Origin: JAMXLG01 sp963765935
GTDB taxonomy: Bacteria > Vulcanimicrobiota > Vulcanimicrobiia > Vulcanimicrobiales > Vulcanimicrobiaceae
Length of the DNA: 64,000 nt
Assembly: GCA_963765935.1 (NCBI GenBank)
Contig: CAVXXX010000001.1
Coordinates: 1,550,001 to 1,614,000 of the forward strand
Direction: 5' to 3'
Shown here: positions 8,586 to 17,275 of the stretch, one piece after another
How the letters are laid out: each line of letters opens with the position of its first letter
Position numbering within the stretch: the stretch's first letter is position 1
Program-made: the position numbers and the translations under genes
The notes under the pieces: model-generated
Database searches by the model: none
What the model was told of the DNA's origin: nothing
Seen by the model: only the letters and a program-made list of their open reading frames with translations

Positions 8586-9455
8586 TCGCGCAGTGCCCGG
8601 CGAAGCTCGCGCACGTACATACCGTCCAAGAATCGCGAACGCGCGAGCGCGCGAACAAACGGCGGAGCGCTTTCGCTCGTCGCGAGTCCTGCATATAAAG
8701 CCAGCAGCGGGTCGGGAAACAACAGTTTCCCGCGCATTAAATTCACCGGATGCGCCCCTGTCGCCATCCGGACACGCTGCGATGGCTGTTTTTCGATAAA
8801 TCTGCGTGCCATGCGCGCCTTCTCCATCGTCTTGCGCGTCTCGACTTCGAGCGTATTTTCATCGGGCGGCTTGATGTGCCAGATATAGGCATCCCACGCG
8901 AATTTCCAACGCATGCCGGCTTCGCGCAATCGCACGCCGAGTTCGGTGTCTTCCCATCCGTACAAGTGAAACATCTCGTCGAATCCCGAGACGGCGTCCA
9001 AGGAATGCTTCGGCAGCGAGACGTTGCAGGTACACAAGAACGCGCGCGAATAATTCGCAAACGTTGGCGCCGGACGCTCCTCATACGATCCGACGTTGAG
9101 GATCGGGCCGTTCACGACGAGATTACTCGTCGTGTGCGCGGCGTCATGCGCCGCGAGATAGCCGGGCGGCGCAACCACGTCATCATCGCAGAAGAGAACG
9201 AGGAATCCGTTCGCGCGTTCGATTCCACGATTGCGCGCCTTTCCGCGGTTCGGTTCGCCTTCGTAAACGTACGTAACCGGAAAACTCGCCGCGCGACGCT
9301 TGCCGTTCGACGACGTCTTTCGTGTCATCGCTCGATCCGTTATCAACCACGATGACCTCGAACGCAGGCGCGCTAGCCTGCGCCTCAAACGATGCGAGCG
9401 CGCGCTCGACATACGCGGCACGATCTTTGGTTGCGATCACGACGGAGATGCGCAT
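8582..9455 (-). CDS. glycosyltransferase family 2 (one-base frameshift near 9282)
   Basis: GT2 enzyme of ~290 aa once repaired. It starts at the ATG complementary to 9453-9455 with MRISVVIATKDRAAYVERAL, followed by VIVVDNGSSDDTKDVV. The frame then breaks at the run AAAA (9281-9284, plus strand) and resumes in another frame at VTYVYEGEPNRGKARNRGIE, CDDDVVAPPGY and YGWEDTELGVRLREAGM. Removing one base from that run joins them perfectly, so this is probably a homopolymer error rather than a dead gene. Start is 7 bp after the LpxB-related stop. Sugar specificity unknown. Confidence 0.83.
9281..9284 (-). other. apparent +1 frameshift in GT2 gene (AAAA run)
   Basis: Two halves of the GT2 domain meet in different frames at this four-base homopolymer; one base too many restores the frame if removed. 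Confidence 0.75.
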
Positions 9456-9462
9456 ACCGCCT

Positions 9463-10680
9463 CTAAAACCCGCCGAGCGAGAGAAGCGATTCGGCCATGC
9501 GGTCCGCGGCACCAACCTGCGAGGCATACAGCTCGCTCAAGCGGGCGCGGCTGCGCGAAATCCACGCCGCATCATCGTAGCGTTCCAGCGCTACACGAGC
9601 GACACGTCCCGGCGTGAGCGTCCCGTGAAGCTCTTCGATGACCATCTCGCCGGCATCAATATTCGGCTGCGTGTGAAAACGGAACCGCTTCGATACTTGG
9701 ACGGCGACTTCGCGCTTGAGCATGGCGCCGACCAGCGGAATGCGATCGAGATACGTGAGCGGACCGTTGAACGTGATTAACTCAGCCGCATTGAGCGGCG
9801 TAATCGCGATCATCGGAACGCCGAGCGCCGCAAGCTCGATGCACTTTGTCCCCGGCAACGTGACCGCCAGACGCGAGCGCACCGCGGCCGCGAGCGCGTT
9901 ACGCAGAATCGGGAATCGCACGCCACCGTCGAGACTCGTGAGATACGCCGTGCCGCCTTCTTCGAAGAGACGACCGCGTTGCGCCCACACGCGTGGATCG
10001 CCGCCGCGTTCGATCGCGCGGCGCACATCGGCGAGCGGCGTAAACGGCGAAATGCCGAATGCGATCGGCAAACCCGGACGCTCGCGAACAATGCGAAGTG
10101 CCATCGTGAAGAAGAACGGAATCATGTTCTCGACTTCGTAACTGCGCGATCCCGGCATCACGAGAATCCCGTCGCCGGTAACACCACGTTCGAGTGGCTG
10201 CTGCGCTTCGAGCAGCGCACCGTCGATCGCAAGGTTCCCCACGATCTCGATGCGATCGTCCGGCGTGCACCATTCGCGCAATTGTTCGACGTTTTTCGCA
10301 TCGACGGCGAAGACTCGCGCAAATTTTTCGCGGTAACTCTTTTTCGAAAACTTGTAGCTCGCGGCCACGCCGCCCAGGCGCCCGTGGACGCGCAGCGCGT
10401 GCATCAAATCACCGCCGAGATACACCACGAGGTCGACGCTCTGCGGAGCGTTTTCAACCGAACGTCCGAGAGCAAAGCGGAGGTACGTCTTCGGATCGTA
10501 GACGTGCGCGCTTGGATAGAGCCGGTGCGCAAGATCTGCTTCATACCCGGTCGCGTAATCGTCGGGAACGCAAAACAGATACACGTCGAGATCGGGATCG
10601 CGCTCGTACAACCGGCGCACCAGAGGGCGGAACCACCCCGCAATCTCTCCCGGACCGTTGGCCGTAAAGGCGATGCGCAT
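9463..10680 (-). CDS. lipid-A-disaccharide synthase-related glycosyltransferase
   Basis: A 405-aa GT-B protein related to LpxB (GT19). I start it at the ATG complementary to 10678-10680, giving MRIAFTANGPGEIAGWFRPL; an upstream in-frame start would intrude on hldC. The N-terminus has ANGPGEIAGW where true LpxB has SGEASGDLHG, so the acceptor site differs. The C-terminal donor half keeps PGSRSYEVENMIPFF and the loop LPGTKCIELAALGVPMIAIT. It may make a lipid-A-like or other membrane glycolipid; genuine lipid A synthesis is not shown, since lpxA, lpxC and lpxK are not in the window. Lies between hldC (13 bp) and the GT2 gene (7 bp). Confidence 0.75.
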   Translation of the reverse strand: MRIAFTANGPGEIAGWFRPLVRRLYERDPDLDVYLFCVPDDYATGYEADLAHRLYPSAHVYDPKTYLRFALGRSVENAPQSVDLVVYLGGDLMHALRVHGRLGGVAASYKFSKKSYREKFARVFAVDAKNVEQLREWCTPDDRIEIVGNLAIDGALLEAQQPLERGVTGDGILVMPGSRSYEVENMIPFFFTMALRIVRERPGLPIAFGISPFTPLADVRRAIERGGDPRVWAQRGRLFEEGGTAYLTSLDGGVRFPILRNALAAAVRSRLAVTLPGTKCIELAALGVPMIAITPLNAAELITFNGPLTYLDRIPLVGAMLKREVAVQVSKRFRFHTQPNIDAGEMVIEELHGTLTPGRVARVALERYDDAAWISRSRARLSELYASQVGAADRMAESLLSLGGF

Positions 10681-10693
10681 AACCGGCGCCTCA

Positions 10694-11191
10694 CTATGCG
10701 CCGTAGCGCGAAATGATTTGCGCGATGATATCCGTCGTGCTGCGACCGGCAAGATGTGGCGCCAACCGGATTTCGCCGCCGTGCTGCAGCACGACGGTGC
10801 GTTCGGGTAGTTCGTCCTCGCGATACTGCGAACTCTTCACATGGACGTCCGGGCGGATGCGGTCGAGCAGCACTTCCGGCGTGCGCTCCCCGAACTCGAC
10901 AACGACGTCGACACTGCGCAATGCGCGCAGCAGGCGGGCGCGATCCTCGAAGGGCACGAGCGGACGGCGCTCGCCTTTGAGCTTGCGCACGGAATCATCG
11001 GAATTCAATCCCACGACGAGCGCGTCGCCTTGCGCGCGTGCCCACGCGAGATAGTTCACGTGCCCGGCGTGCAACACATCGAAGACGCCGTTGGTAAAGA
11101 CGACCCGCTTGCCCTCGCCTCGCAGAGCTTCGCGCCAGTGCGATGCCGCTTCGGCGTCGAGCAGCTGACCGAAAAAATTATCCGTGCTCAT
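10694..11191 (-). CDS. hldC: D-glycero-beta-D-manno-heptose 1-phosphate adenylyltransferase
   Basis: A 165-aa nucleotidyltransferase that joins AMP to heptose 1-phosphate, giving ADP-heptose precursor. It has the cytidylyltransferase fold: VFTNGVFDVLHAGHVNYLAW with HAGH at 41-44 and the C-terminal substrate loop LAGRSTTDIIAQI. Its length equals the stand-alone C-terminal half of E. coli HldE, so kinase and transferase are split here. It overlaps hldA by 14 bp and precedes the LpxB-related gene by 13 bp. Confidence 0.92.
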   Translation of the reverse strand: MSTDNFFGQLLDAEAASHWREALRGEGKRVVFTNGVFDVLHAGHVNYLAWARAQGDALVVGLNSDDSVRKLKGERRPLVPFEDRARLLRALRSVDVVVEFGERTPEVLLDRIRPDVHVKSSQYREDELPERTVVLQHGGEIRLAPHLAGRSTTDIIAQIISRYGA

Positions 11192-12161
11192 GCTCGACTA
11201 GCGCGAGAATCTCGTCGGCAGACGCCGTGGCGGTTCCCAGCTTCTCGACGACCGCACCGGCGGCAAAATTCGCAAGTTGCATCGCGCGCTCGATCGATGC
11301 GCCCGCGGCAAGCGCAAGTCCCAGCACGGCTATAACCGTATCGCCGGCACCCGAAACATCAAAGACTTTCCTCGCGACGGACGGCACGGCAAGACGAACG
11401 CCGTCTTCACCAAAGAGCGACATGCCGGCTTCGCCTCGCGTGATGACGACGTAGCGACAATGCAGCGATTGCAACAACGCTTTACCGGCGCGTTCCAACG
11501 ACGCATCGTCGTCGATCGCAATTCCGCTTGCGGAAGCCGCTTCATGCACGTTCGGTGCAACGCAGCTCACACCCGAGAACATCGCCACATTCTGCGGCTT
11601 TGGATCGGCCAGCACGAGCGGACACGCGCGTGCCGCTTCAACGATCTCTTCGTTGAGCAAACCCTTTGCGTAGTCACTGAGGATCACCGCGTCCGCGCGC
11701 GCGGCGCGTTGGCTCACATAGGCAGCGATACGAGAGCGATCGGCGTCCTGTAGGGGCGCGGCGACTTCCCAGTCGGCGCGTACGACCTGTTGATTGTGCG
11801 CGACAATGCGCGTTTTTCGCGTGGTGGGACGGTCGCCGACACTAAAGACGCCGCTATCATCGACTTGCTCTTCGCGCAGCAGCCGCCGGATGTCGGCGGC
11901 AAACGCGTCGTCACCGATCGTGCCGACAAATTCAACGTTCGCGTCGAGCGCGCGCAGATTGTTGGCAACGTTACCGGCACCGCCGAGCGTAAACGAGTGA
12001 TCGGTAACCGCAACGACAGGAACCGGCGCTTCCGGGGAAATGCGCGACACGGTTCCCCAGATCCACTCGTCGATCATCAAATCGCCCACGACGAGTATTT
12101 TGCGGCCGCGCATGCGGTCGAAGAGCGTGCGCGCGTCGGGTACTTGGAGCTGAACGCTCAT
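11178..12161 (-). CDS. hldA: D-glycero-beta-D-manno-heptose-7-phosphate kinase
   Basis: A 327-aa PfkB/ribokinase-family kinase that phosphorylates C1 of heptose 7-phosphate. Start chosen at the ATG complementary to 12159-12161 (MSVQLQVPDARTLFDRM), which overlaps the gmhA stop by 4 bp; 15 more codons are open upstream but are not family-like. Features: GDLMIDEWIWGTVSRISPEA near residue 26, GGAGNVA at 60-66 and the C-terminal anion-hole motif DVSGAGDTVIAVLGLAL with the catalytic Asp. It works with gmhA and hldC; the phosphatase gmhB is not in the window. Confidence 0.93.
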   Translation of the reverse strand: MSVQLQVPDARTLFDRMRGRKILVVGDLMIDEWIWGTVSRISPEAPVPVVAVTDHSFTLGGAGNVANNLRALDANVEFVGTIGDDAFAADIRRLLREEQVDDSGVFSVGDRPTTRKTRIVAHNQQVVRADWEVAAPLQDADRSRIAAYVSQRAARADAVILSDYAKGLLNEEIVEAARACPLVLADPKPQNVAMFSGVSCVAPNVHEAASASGIAIDDDASLERAGKALLQSLHCRYVVITRGEAGMSLFGEDGVRLAVPSVARKVFDVSGAGDTVIAVLGLALAAGASIERAMQLANFAAGAVVEKLGTATASADEILALVEHEHG

Positions 12162-12755
12162 ACCGCTCCGTCTTCGAACATCAACCGCTGTTCGACGAGA
12201 TCGCACACAATGTGCGCCATCACTTGATGGACCTCTTGAACGATCGCCGCATAGCCGTCGGGTCCCAGCAGCACGAGATCGCTGTGCTGCACGATCGTTC
12301 CGCCGCCGTTTCCCGTAAAAGCGATCGTTATCGCACCTTTCTTGCGCGCTGCTTCCATCGCGAGCACGACGTTCTTCGACGTGCCGCTCGTCGTCATGCC
12401 GATGAGCACGTCGCCGGGCTGCACGAACGCCTCTACCTGTCGCGCGAAGATGTAATCGTAGCCGTAGTCGTTATCCGACGCACGTCAGCGTGGACGTATT
12501 GACGGTCAATGCTTCGCTGTTGAGTCCGCCTCGTTCGCGCAAGTAACGCCCGGAGAGTTCCGCTGCCATGTGTTGCGCTTCGGCCGCGCTTCCGCCGTTG
12601 CCGCACCAATAGATGCGTTTTCCGTCGCGCAACGCGGCGACGACTGCATCGACAATCGCTTCAACTTGTTCTTCGTAGTGCGGCGGATCGAGAAGCCCGT
12701 TGCGATCCGCAAGCAGTGCAGCAAAGTCCCGTTTGCCCTTGTAATCGATGGTCAC
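12158..12755 (-). CDS. gmhA: sedoheptulose-7-phosphate isomerase (one-base frameshift near 12473)
   Basis: SIS-domain isomerase converting sedoheptulose 7-phosphate to D-glycero-D-manno-heptose 7-phosphate, first step of ADP-heptose synthesis. The N-terminal half (YWCGNGGSAAEAQHMAAEL, then LTVNTSTLTCVG) and the C-terminal half (QPGDVLIGMTTSGTSKNVVL) lie in different frames. One surplus base at about 12473-12475 turns the expected GNDYGYDYIF into a TAA stop. Repaired, the protein is ~198 aa, the family's length. Overlaps accB stop and hldA start by 4 bp each. Sequence error is likelier than loss, because the rest of the pathway is intact. Confidence 0.87.
12471..12476 (-). other. apparent +1 frameshift in gmhA
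   Basis: The minus strand reads GGATAACGAC where family conservation expects codons for Gly-Asn-Asp; the additional base creates an in-frame TAA. Confidence 0.75.
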
Positions 12756-13201
12756 GGCGCAATCCAGAAGAGTTCCTCGCCTTGCGAGACCAGCTCACCG
12801 TTCTCCGGAATGATGCGAACGATCGTACCGGCGTAATCACTTTGAATTTCGTTGAAGAGCTTCATGGCTTCGAGAATGCACAACACGTCGCCGGATTCGA
12901 CACGATCGCCTTGATTGACGAACGCTTCGGCGTCGGGCGAGGACGCGCGGTAGAAGACGCCGGTGAGCGGAGCGGTGACGCGTTTCACGTTCGCCGGAGC
13001 GACGGGCGATGCACCCGCCGCCGGCACAGCTGCAGACGCTGCCACGGGGGCCGCGGCCGGAGCGATGATTTGCGCGCCCGCCTCGCGGCGCACCAACTCG
13101 TACACCGCATCGCCGACCTTCACTTTAATGCGATCCAGATCGTGCTCGTGCATGATCTCGAGTAACGACGCGATCGTATCGGTTTCGTCTTCGTGTGCCA
13201 T
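12752..13201 (-). CDS. accB: biotin carboxyl carrier protein of acetyl-CoA carboxylase
   Basis: A 149-aa BCCP carrying the biotin that shuttles carboxylate in malonyl-CoA synthesis. Start at the ATG complementary to 13199-13201 (MAHEDETDTIASLLEIMHEH); the longer open frame intrudes into hisS. N-terminal helical region 1-40, Ala/Pro-rich linker 45-72, biotinyl domain 73-149 with EAMKLFNEI, Lys114 being the biotinylated residue. accC, its usual partner downstream, is absent; the gene instead overlaps gmhA by 4 bp and follows hisS by 4 bp. Confidence 0.92.
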   Translation of the reverse strand: MAHEDETDTIASLLEIMHEHDLDRIKVKVGDAVYELVRREAGAQIIAPAAAPVAASAAVPAAGASPVAPANVKRVTAPLTGVFYRASSPDAEAFVNQGDRVESGDVLCILEAMKLFNEIQSDYAGTIVRIIPENGELVSQGEELFWIAP

Positions 13202-13205
13202 CTGC

Positions 13206-14477
13206 TTACCTTGCTTCGCCAAGGGCCTCTGCAACGTCTGCCGCGCGGCCAAGCGGCACGCGCTCGTCCTCGCGCGCTTCCAAGTCGCGAAGGACGATCT
13301 GGCCCGCCGCAAGTTCGTCGCTTCCGAGAATGAGGGCGAAGCGTGCGTTGTTGCGGTCGGCGATCTTCAGGTGCGCGAGCAGCTTGCGATCTTCGAAATC
13401 CATGAAAACCGGCGCATCGAGCAAGCGCCGCAGCTCGATAACGAGCGGCGCAAGGGCTGTGCGCGCTTGCGCGCCGAGCCCAATCGCCTGCACGCCGCGA
13501 CGCGGCAGCGCTTGTTCGCCGTGCACCGCTTCAATCATCATAAGAAAGCGTTCGATGCCGAGCGCAAACCCGACGGCGGGCACATCCTGACCGCCGAGCG
13601 ACTTCACGAGGTCGTCATAGCGCCCGCCTCCGCACACCGTCGATTGAGCGCCAAGCGCGCTCGAGGTAATTTCGAATACCGTACGCGTGTAATAATCTAA
13701 GCCACGCACAATCCGCGGATTCACGACGTACGGAATTGCGCATTCATCCAGGTAGGCTTTGAGCGCATTGAAATGCTCGCGGCAAGGCGTGCACAACACC
13801 GATTCAAAACTCGGCGCCGTTTCGACAAACGGCCGGTCCCGCTCGTCTTTACTATCGAGCACGCGCAACGGATTGCGTTCGAGACGGCGCTGCGAATCGG
13901 CCGACAGTTCGTGCAGATGCGGGCGAAAATGCGCGAGTAACGCTTCGCGATATCGCGGGCGGCAGATGTCGTCGCCGATCGAATTGATGTTCAGCTCCGC
14001 ATCGGTCAAGCCGTGCGCGCGAACGAGTTCCCACGCAAGCGCAATCACTTCGAGGTCCGCTTCGGGTCCCGCGAAGCCCGTGCATTCGACGCCGAACTGA
14101 TGCGCTTGACGGTACCGTCCCTTCTGCGGACGTTCGTACCGGAAGATCGGTCCGATGTAATAGAGTCGCTGCGGCCCTTGCGCAAAGAGGTTGCGTTCGA
14201 GCAAAGCGCGCACTACCGGTGCCGTCCACTCCGGGCGCAACGTCATGCTGCGCTCGCCCTTGTCGAGGAACGTGTACATCTCTTTCTCGACGATGTCGGT
14301 CGTTTCGCCGACACCGCGAACAAAAAGTTCCGTCGCTTCGAACATCGGCGTACGAATCTCGCCGTAGCCGAACCGCCGCGCGAGATCGTGAATGACCGTC
14401 TCGAGCGCAAGCCACGCTCGAGAAGTGGGCGGAACGATGTCCTGGGTACCGCGCGGCGCGGTGATCTTGGACGGCAT
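13206..14477 (-). CDS. hisS: histidyl-tRNA synthetase
   Basis: A 423-aa class II synthetase charging tRNA-His. Begins APRGTQDIVPPTSRAW, the conserved family opening. Motif 2 region with TLRPEWTAPVVRAL and FRYERPQKGRYRQAHQFGVE, the HisRS signatures GLDYYTRTVFEI and CGGGRYDDLVKSLGG, and motif 3 VPAVGFALGIERFL. A C-terminal anticodon-binding domain follows. First gene of the long minus-strand run; the 68-bp upstream gap is shared with the divergent membrane gene at 14546. Confidence 0.95.
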   Translation of the reverse strand: MPSKITAPRGTQDIVPPTSRAWLALETVIHDLARRFGYGEIRTPMFEATELFVRGVGETTDIVEKEMYTFLDKGERSMTLRPEWTAPVVRALLERNLFAQGPQRLYYIGPIFRYERPQKGRYRQAHQFGVECTGFAGPEADLEVIALAWELVRAHGLTDAELNINSIGDDICRPRYREALLAHFRPHLHELSADSQRRLERNPLRVLDSKDERDRPFVETAPSFESVLCTPCREHFNALKAYLDECAIPYVVNPRIVRGLDYYTRTVFEITSSALGAQSTVCGGGRYDDLVKSLGGQDVPAVGFALGIERFLMMIEAVHGEQALPRRGVQAIGLGAQARTALAPLVIELRRLLDAPVFMDFEDRKLLAHLKIADRNNARFALILGSDELAAGQIVLRDLEAREDERVPLGRAADVAEALGEAR

Positions 14478-14545
14478 CGGCTACTGCGGTTCTAACCTGG
14501 ATTCCCTAATCCTAGATTCCGCGGGAAAGCGCGGTATCGAGTGAC
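14478..14545. promoter_or_regulatory. divergent intergenic region between hisS and membrane-protein gene
   Basis: A 68-bp gap with a near-repeated block (GGATTCCCTAATCC, AGATTCC) and a short GC dyad CCGCGGGAAAGCGCGG. It must hold start signals for both directions; no clear -35/-10 pair stands out. No T-box-like leader fits in this length. Confidence 0.3.
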
Positions 14546-15679
14546 ATGCGCGTTGCGATATACGTCGCTCTGCTTGTTGCTTGCGTCGCCGCGGCACCGG
14601 ATTTGACGCGCGCGGCGCTAGCATCGGCGGCCGCCGTGCTGCTTGAGACGCTGCCCTATGCTGCTGCGGCAGCGATGCTCCGGCCGCTCCTTGGCCGTCT
14701 TGCGCCGAACGTAGTCGCGTACGCCGGGTGCGGTTGCAGCACGGGTCCCGGTGCGCGCTCGATTCCCGCTGCCTTCGCGTGCGCCGCCTTGTTCGGACCG
14801 TACGTTGCGCTTGCGCGGTGGATGGGCGCGATCGCCGTCAGCATATTGCAGCGTGGTTCTCCGCATCGGAGCGAACATGATGAACCGCCGCTCCTCGGCG
14901 ATCTCGCAACGATCGCACTGGCGGCGCTCCTTGCCGGCGCCATGACCGTCGCTGCTCCCATGCTTGCGCTTGCGCATCGTTCGCCGCTTCTACAATGCAT
15001 TAGTGGAGTGATGCTCGGCTTTGCTGCGGCGCCGTGCGCGCTCGGAGGTGTCGCACTTGCCTCCGCGCTTCACGCGCAGTCGCCGCTCGCAGCATATACG
15101 ATGCTCGGTGTTGCGGGAGTCATCGATCTGCGCGTTTGGTGGCGCGCTCGTGCGCCGCACGTGGGTGGCGATCGTACGACGTACGCAACGCTCGCGCTGG
15201 CATGCGCCATTGTGGCATACGAACACGGCGCGAGCCTGATACATCCGCGCATGGTACCCGCGCTGTGGGGATGCGCCGTTTTTGGCGCCTACCTTGCGAT
15301 TCGCACAAAATCGATTTCTGCACCGCTGCAGCGCTTCGTTGCCGCATCGTTGGTTGCAATCGCGCTAATCGGCTCGCCTCCGCCGCCGCCGGTTACGACC
15401 GAAGCGACGCTCGACACGCTCTATCCCGGCGAGCGCATCGACTTCACCGGCGAATATCAGCGGAACGCCGGCGTCGCACGCGTCGTTCGCTATGCGATTA
15501 CGTGTTGCCGCGCCGATGCGCGACCCGTCTGTATCGTACTTGCGCATCCGATTGCGGTGATTCCGGACGCGTGGCTCAAGGTACGCGGCGTCGTGCAACG
15601 CCGCGGCGATGAACTCGTCCTCGCCACAACGGAAATACGGCAGATTGCGCCGCCTACCGATCCGTTCGTCTATTTATGA
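14546..15679 (+). CDS. membrane protein: YraQ/DUF318-like permease region plus DUF1980-like C-terminal domain
   Basis: A 377-aa integral membrane protein. Residues 1-275 are strongly hydrophobic with about eight helices, including a GCGCSTGPGARSIPAAF segment (70-86) that recalls DUF318 permeases. Residues ~284-377 form a soluble domain reading LDTLYPGERIDFTGEY and RYAITCCRADARPVCIVLAH with Cys320-Cys321, like the C-terminal domain of Bacillus YcgQ (DUF1980). In other bacteria these occur as two adjacent genes; here they appear fused. Metal transport or handling is the only hint from those relatives and is inference. Convergent with the glyoxalase gene (6-bp overlap). Confidence 0.6.
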   Translation: MRVAIYVALLVACVAAAPDLTRAALASAAAVLLETLPYAAAAAMLRPLLGRLAPNVVAYAGCGCSTGPGARSIPAAFACAALFGPYVALARWMGAIAVSILQRGSPHRSEHDEPPLLGDLATIALAALLAGAMTVAAPMLALAHRSPLLQCISGVMLGFAAAPCALGGVALASALHAQSPLAAYTMLGVAGVIDLRVWWRARAPHVGGDRTTYATLALACAIVAYEHGASLIHPRMVPALWGCAVFGAYLAIRTKSISAPLQRFVAASLVAIALIGSPPPPPVTTEATLDTLYPGERIDFTGEYQRNAGVARVVRYAITCCRADARPVCIVLAHPIAVIPDAWLKVRGVVQRRGDELVLATTEIRQIAPPTDPFVYL

Positions 15680-16075
15680 AAGAGTGTTTCGTTTGCGCGG
15701 TTCCAGTACTTCGACCGGAATGCCGTTCGGATCTTCGACAAATGCAATCGCGCGCGTTCCGCCCGGCGATTTGTAGACGTCTTTGATGACCTTCACGTCT
15801 TTGCGCTTCAAGTCGCCAATGTAGGTGTCGAGGTCGCCGTCAGCTTCGATCGCGAGATGTTCGTAGCGATTGCCGAGCTGATACGGCGGATGTTCTTCGA
15901 GATCGTACACGAGTTCGATGTACGAATTCCAGTCATGTCCGACGAATGCCATGTCGGCATTTCCCGGGTAGTGAAACGGCCCATCGAGCAGTTCGAGGCC
16001 AAGCTTCCGCGTGTAGAAGTCGATCGATTCATCCATGTTGTTTACGAAGATCGACGTGTGAAGAAATCGCGGCAT
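15674..16075 (-). CDS. glyoxalase/VOC-family protein (lactoylglutathione lyase-like)
   Basis: A 133-aa metalloenzyme of the vicinal oxygen chelate fold. Three ATGs lie in a row at 16081, 16078 and 16075; the third sits at the best distance from GAGGAG and yields MPRFLHTSIFVNNMDESIDF. Metal ligands are visible: His6 of LHTSIF, Glu of SYIELVYDL, His of YEHLAIEAD and Glu of IPVEVLEP, the GloA pattern, so methylglyoxal detoxification is likely. Whether the thiol partner is glutathione or another is not decidable. Divergent from the sarcosine-oxidase-like gene. Confidence 0.87.
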   Translation of the reverse strand: MPRFLHTSIFVNNMDESIDFYTRKLGLELLDGPFHYPGNADMAFVGHDWNSYIELVYDLEEHPPYQLGNRYEHLAIEADGDLDTYIGDLKRKDVKVIKDVYKSPGGTRAIAFVEDPNGIPVEVLEPRKRNTLS

Positions 16076-16135
16076 CATCATCTCCTCATCGGGGGGCGGC
16101 AGTTGTTTGCGCCTTCCATTCGGAAGTACCCGCAT

Positions 16136-17275
16136 ATGAAGCGGTTCGATGCCGCCGTCATCGGTCTCGGTGGAATGGGAAGCGCTGCGGTGGCGCATCT
16201 TGCGGCCCGCGGCGTGAGCGTCATCGGCTTCGATCGCTTCCCGTTGATGCACGATTTGGGCGCTTCATCGGGCCGCACGCGCATTATCCGCAAAGCATAT
16301 TTCGAGGATGTCGCCTACGTGCCGCTCCTCGAACGAGCGTACGAATTATGGCGGCGGCTGGAACGAGAGACGGGCCGAACGCTGCTCGAATTGTGCGGCG
16401 TGCTGATCGTCGGAAGCGGCGAGACCGACGCCGCTCGCGGTGTAGCGCTCGCAGCCGAGCGCTTCGGCATTCCGGTACGCGTGATGGAAGCAGCCGAGCT
16501 CCGCCGCGCGTATCCGCAGATTCGGCCGCTCGATAACGAGATCGGATTCTTGGAACCCGATGCCGGAATCGTTTTTCCGGAGGAAGCAATTGCGGCGCAC
16601 CTCGACGTCGCACGTGCCCGCGGCGCAGTGATCGCGAGCGCGACCCGCGTTACGGGCTGGCAGCGTGGCGCTTCAACGTTGTTCCTTGAAATCGACGGCG
16701 AACGCGCAATTGAAGTCGACCGCATCATCGTTTGTGCGGGCCCGTGGACGCCGGCTACATTCGAGAGGCTTGGAATTCCGATCGTCGTGCAACGCAACGT
16801 GCAATATTGGTTCGCGCCGCGCTCGCCGGCATTTTCTCGCGATCGTTTCCCGGCATTTCTGCTCGAACGCGCCGGTTTGCCGGCACCGCTCTACGGCTTT
16901 CCCGATCTCGGCGACGGGGTGAAAGCCGCGTTGCACGGATTCGGCCAAACGACCACCGCCGACGATCTCAATCGCGACGTCGAACCGAGAGAAGTCGGCC
17001 ACATCCGCGAATTGCTCGAGGACTGGATGCCCGGCGCGGCGGGCGACTTGCGTTACGTGAAAGCGTGCATGTATTCGATGACCCCCGATCAACATTTCAT
17101 CATCGGGCGGGATCCGCAGGATGAGGGCATCATCATCGGGGCGGGTTTCTCGGGCCACGGATTCAAGTTTGCTCCGGTCGTCGGCGAACTGCTTGCGCAG
17201 CTTGCGCTCGACGGCCGAACCGTCTTGGATATCTCGTTTCTCTCACCAACGCGTTTCGTGGAGGAACTACAATGA
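16136..17275 (+). CDS. FAD-dependent amine oxidase, monomeric sarcosine oxidase/SolA family
   Basis: A 379-aa flavoprotein oxidising an N-methyl or secondary amine. Start at ATG 16136; a longer open frame upstream overlaps the divergent VOC gene and lacks family sequence. Dinucleotide-binding motif VIGLGGMGSAAVAHLAARG from residue 8; MSOX-type HDLGASSGRTRIIRKAYF follows. CMYSMTPDQHFIIG near the C-terminus contains the Cys that covalently binds FAD in this family. GAGFSGHGFKFAPVVGE closes the FAD site. Overlaps the DUF885 gene by 4 bp. The substrate could be sarcosine, N-methyltryptophan or related amines. Confidence 0.88.
   Translation: MKRFDAAVIGLGGMGSAAVAHLAARGVSVIGFDRFPLMHDLGASSGRTRIIRKAYFEDVAYVPLLERAYELWRRLERETGRTLLELCGVLIVGSGETDAARGVALAAERFGIPVRVMEAAELRRAYPQIRPLDNEIGFLEPDAGIVFPEEAIAAHLDVARARGAVIASATRVTGWQRGASTLFLEIDGERAIEVDRIIVCAGPWTPATFERLGIPIVVQRNVQYWFAPRSPAFSRDRFPAFLLERAGLPAPLYGFPDLGDGVKAALHGFGQTTTADDLNRDVEPREVGHIRELLEDWMPGAAGDLRYVKACMYSMTPDQHFIIGRDPQDEGIIIGAGFSGHGFKFAPVVGELLAQLALDGRTVLDISFLSPTRFVEELQ

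Noticed and set aside
9463..10752. Longer start for the LpxB-related gene
   Set aside because: The additional 24 residues overlap hldC and are not family-like; MRIAFTANGPGE is the normal beginning.
14478..14545. T-box leader for hisS
   Set aside because: The 68-bp divergent gap is too short for a T-box and has no terminator/antiterminator pair.
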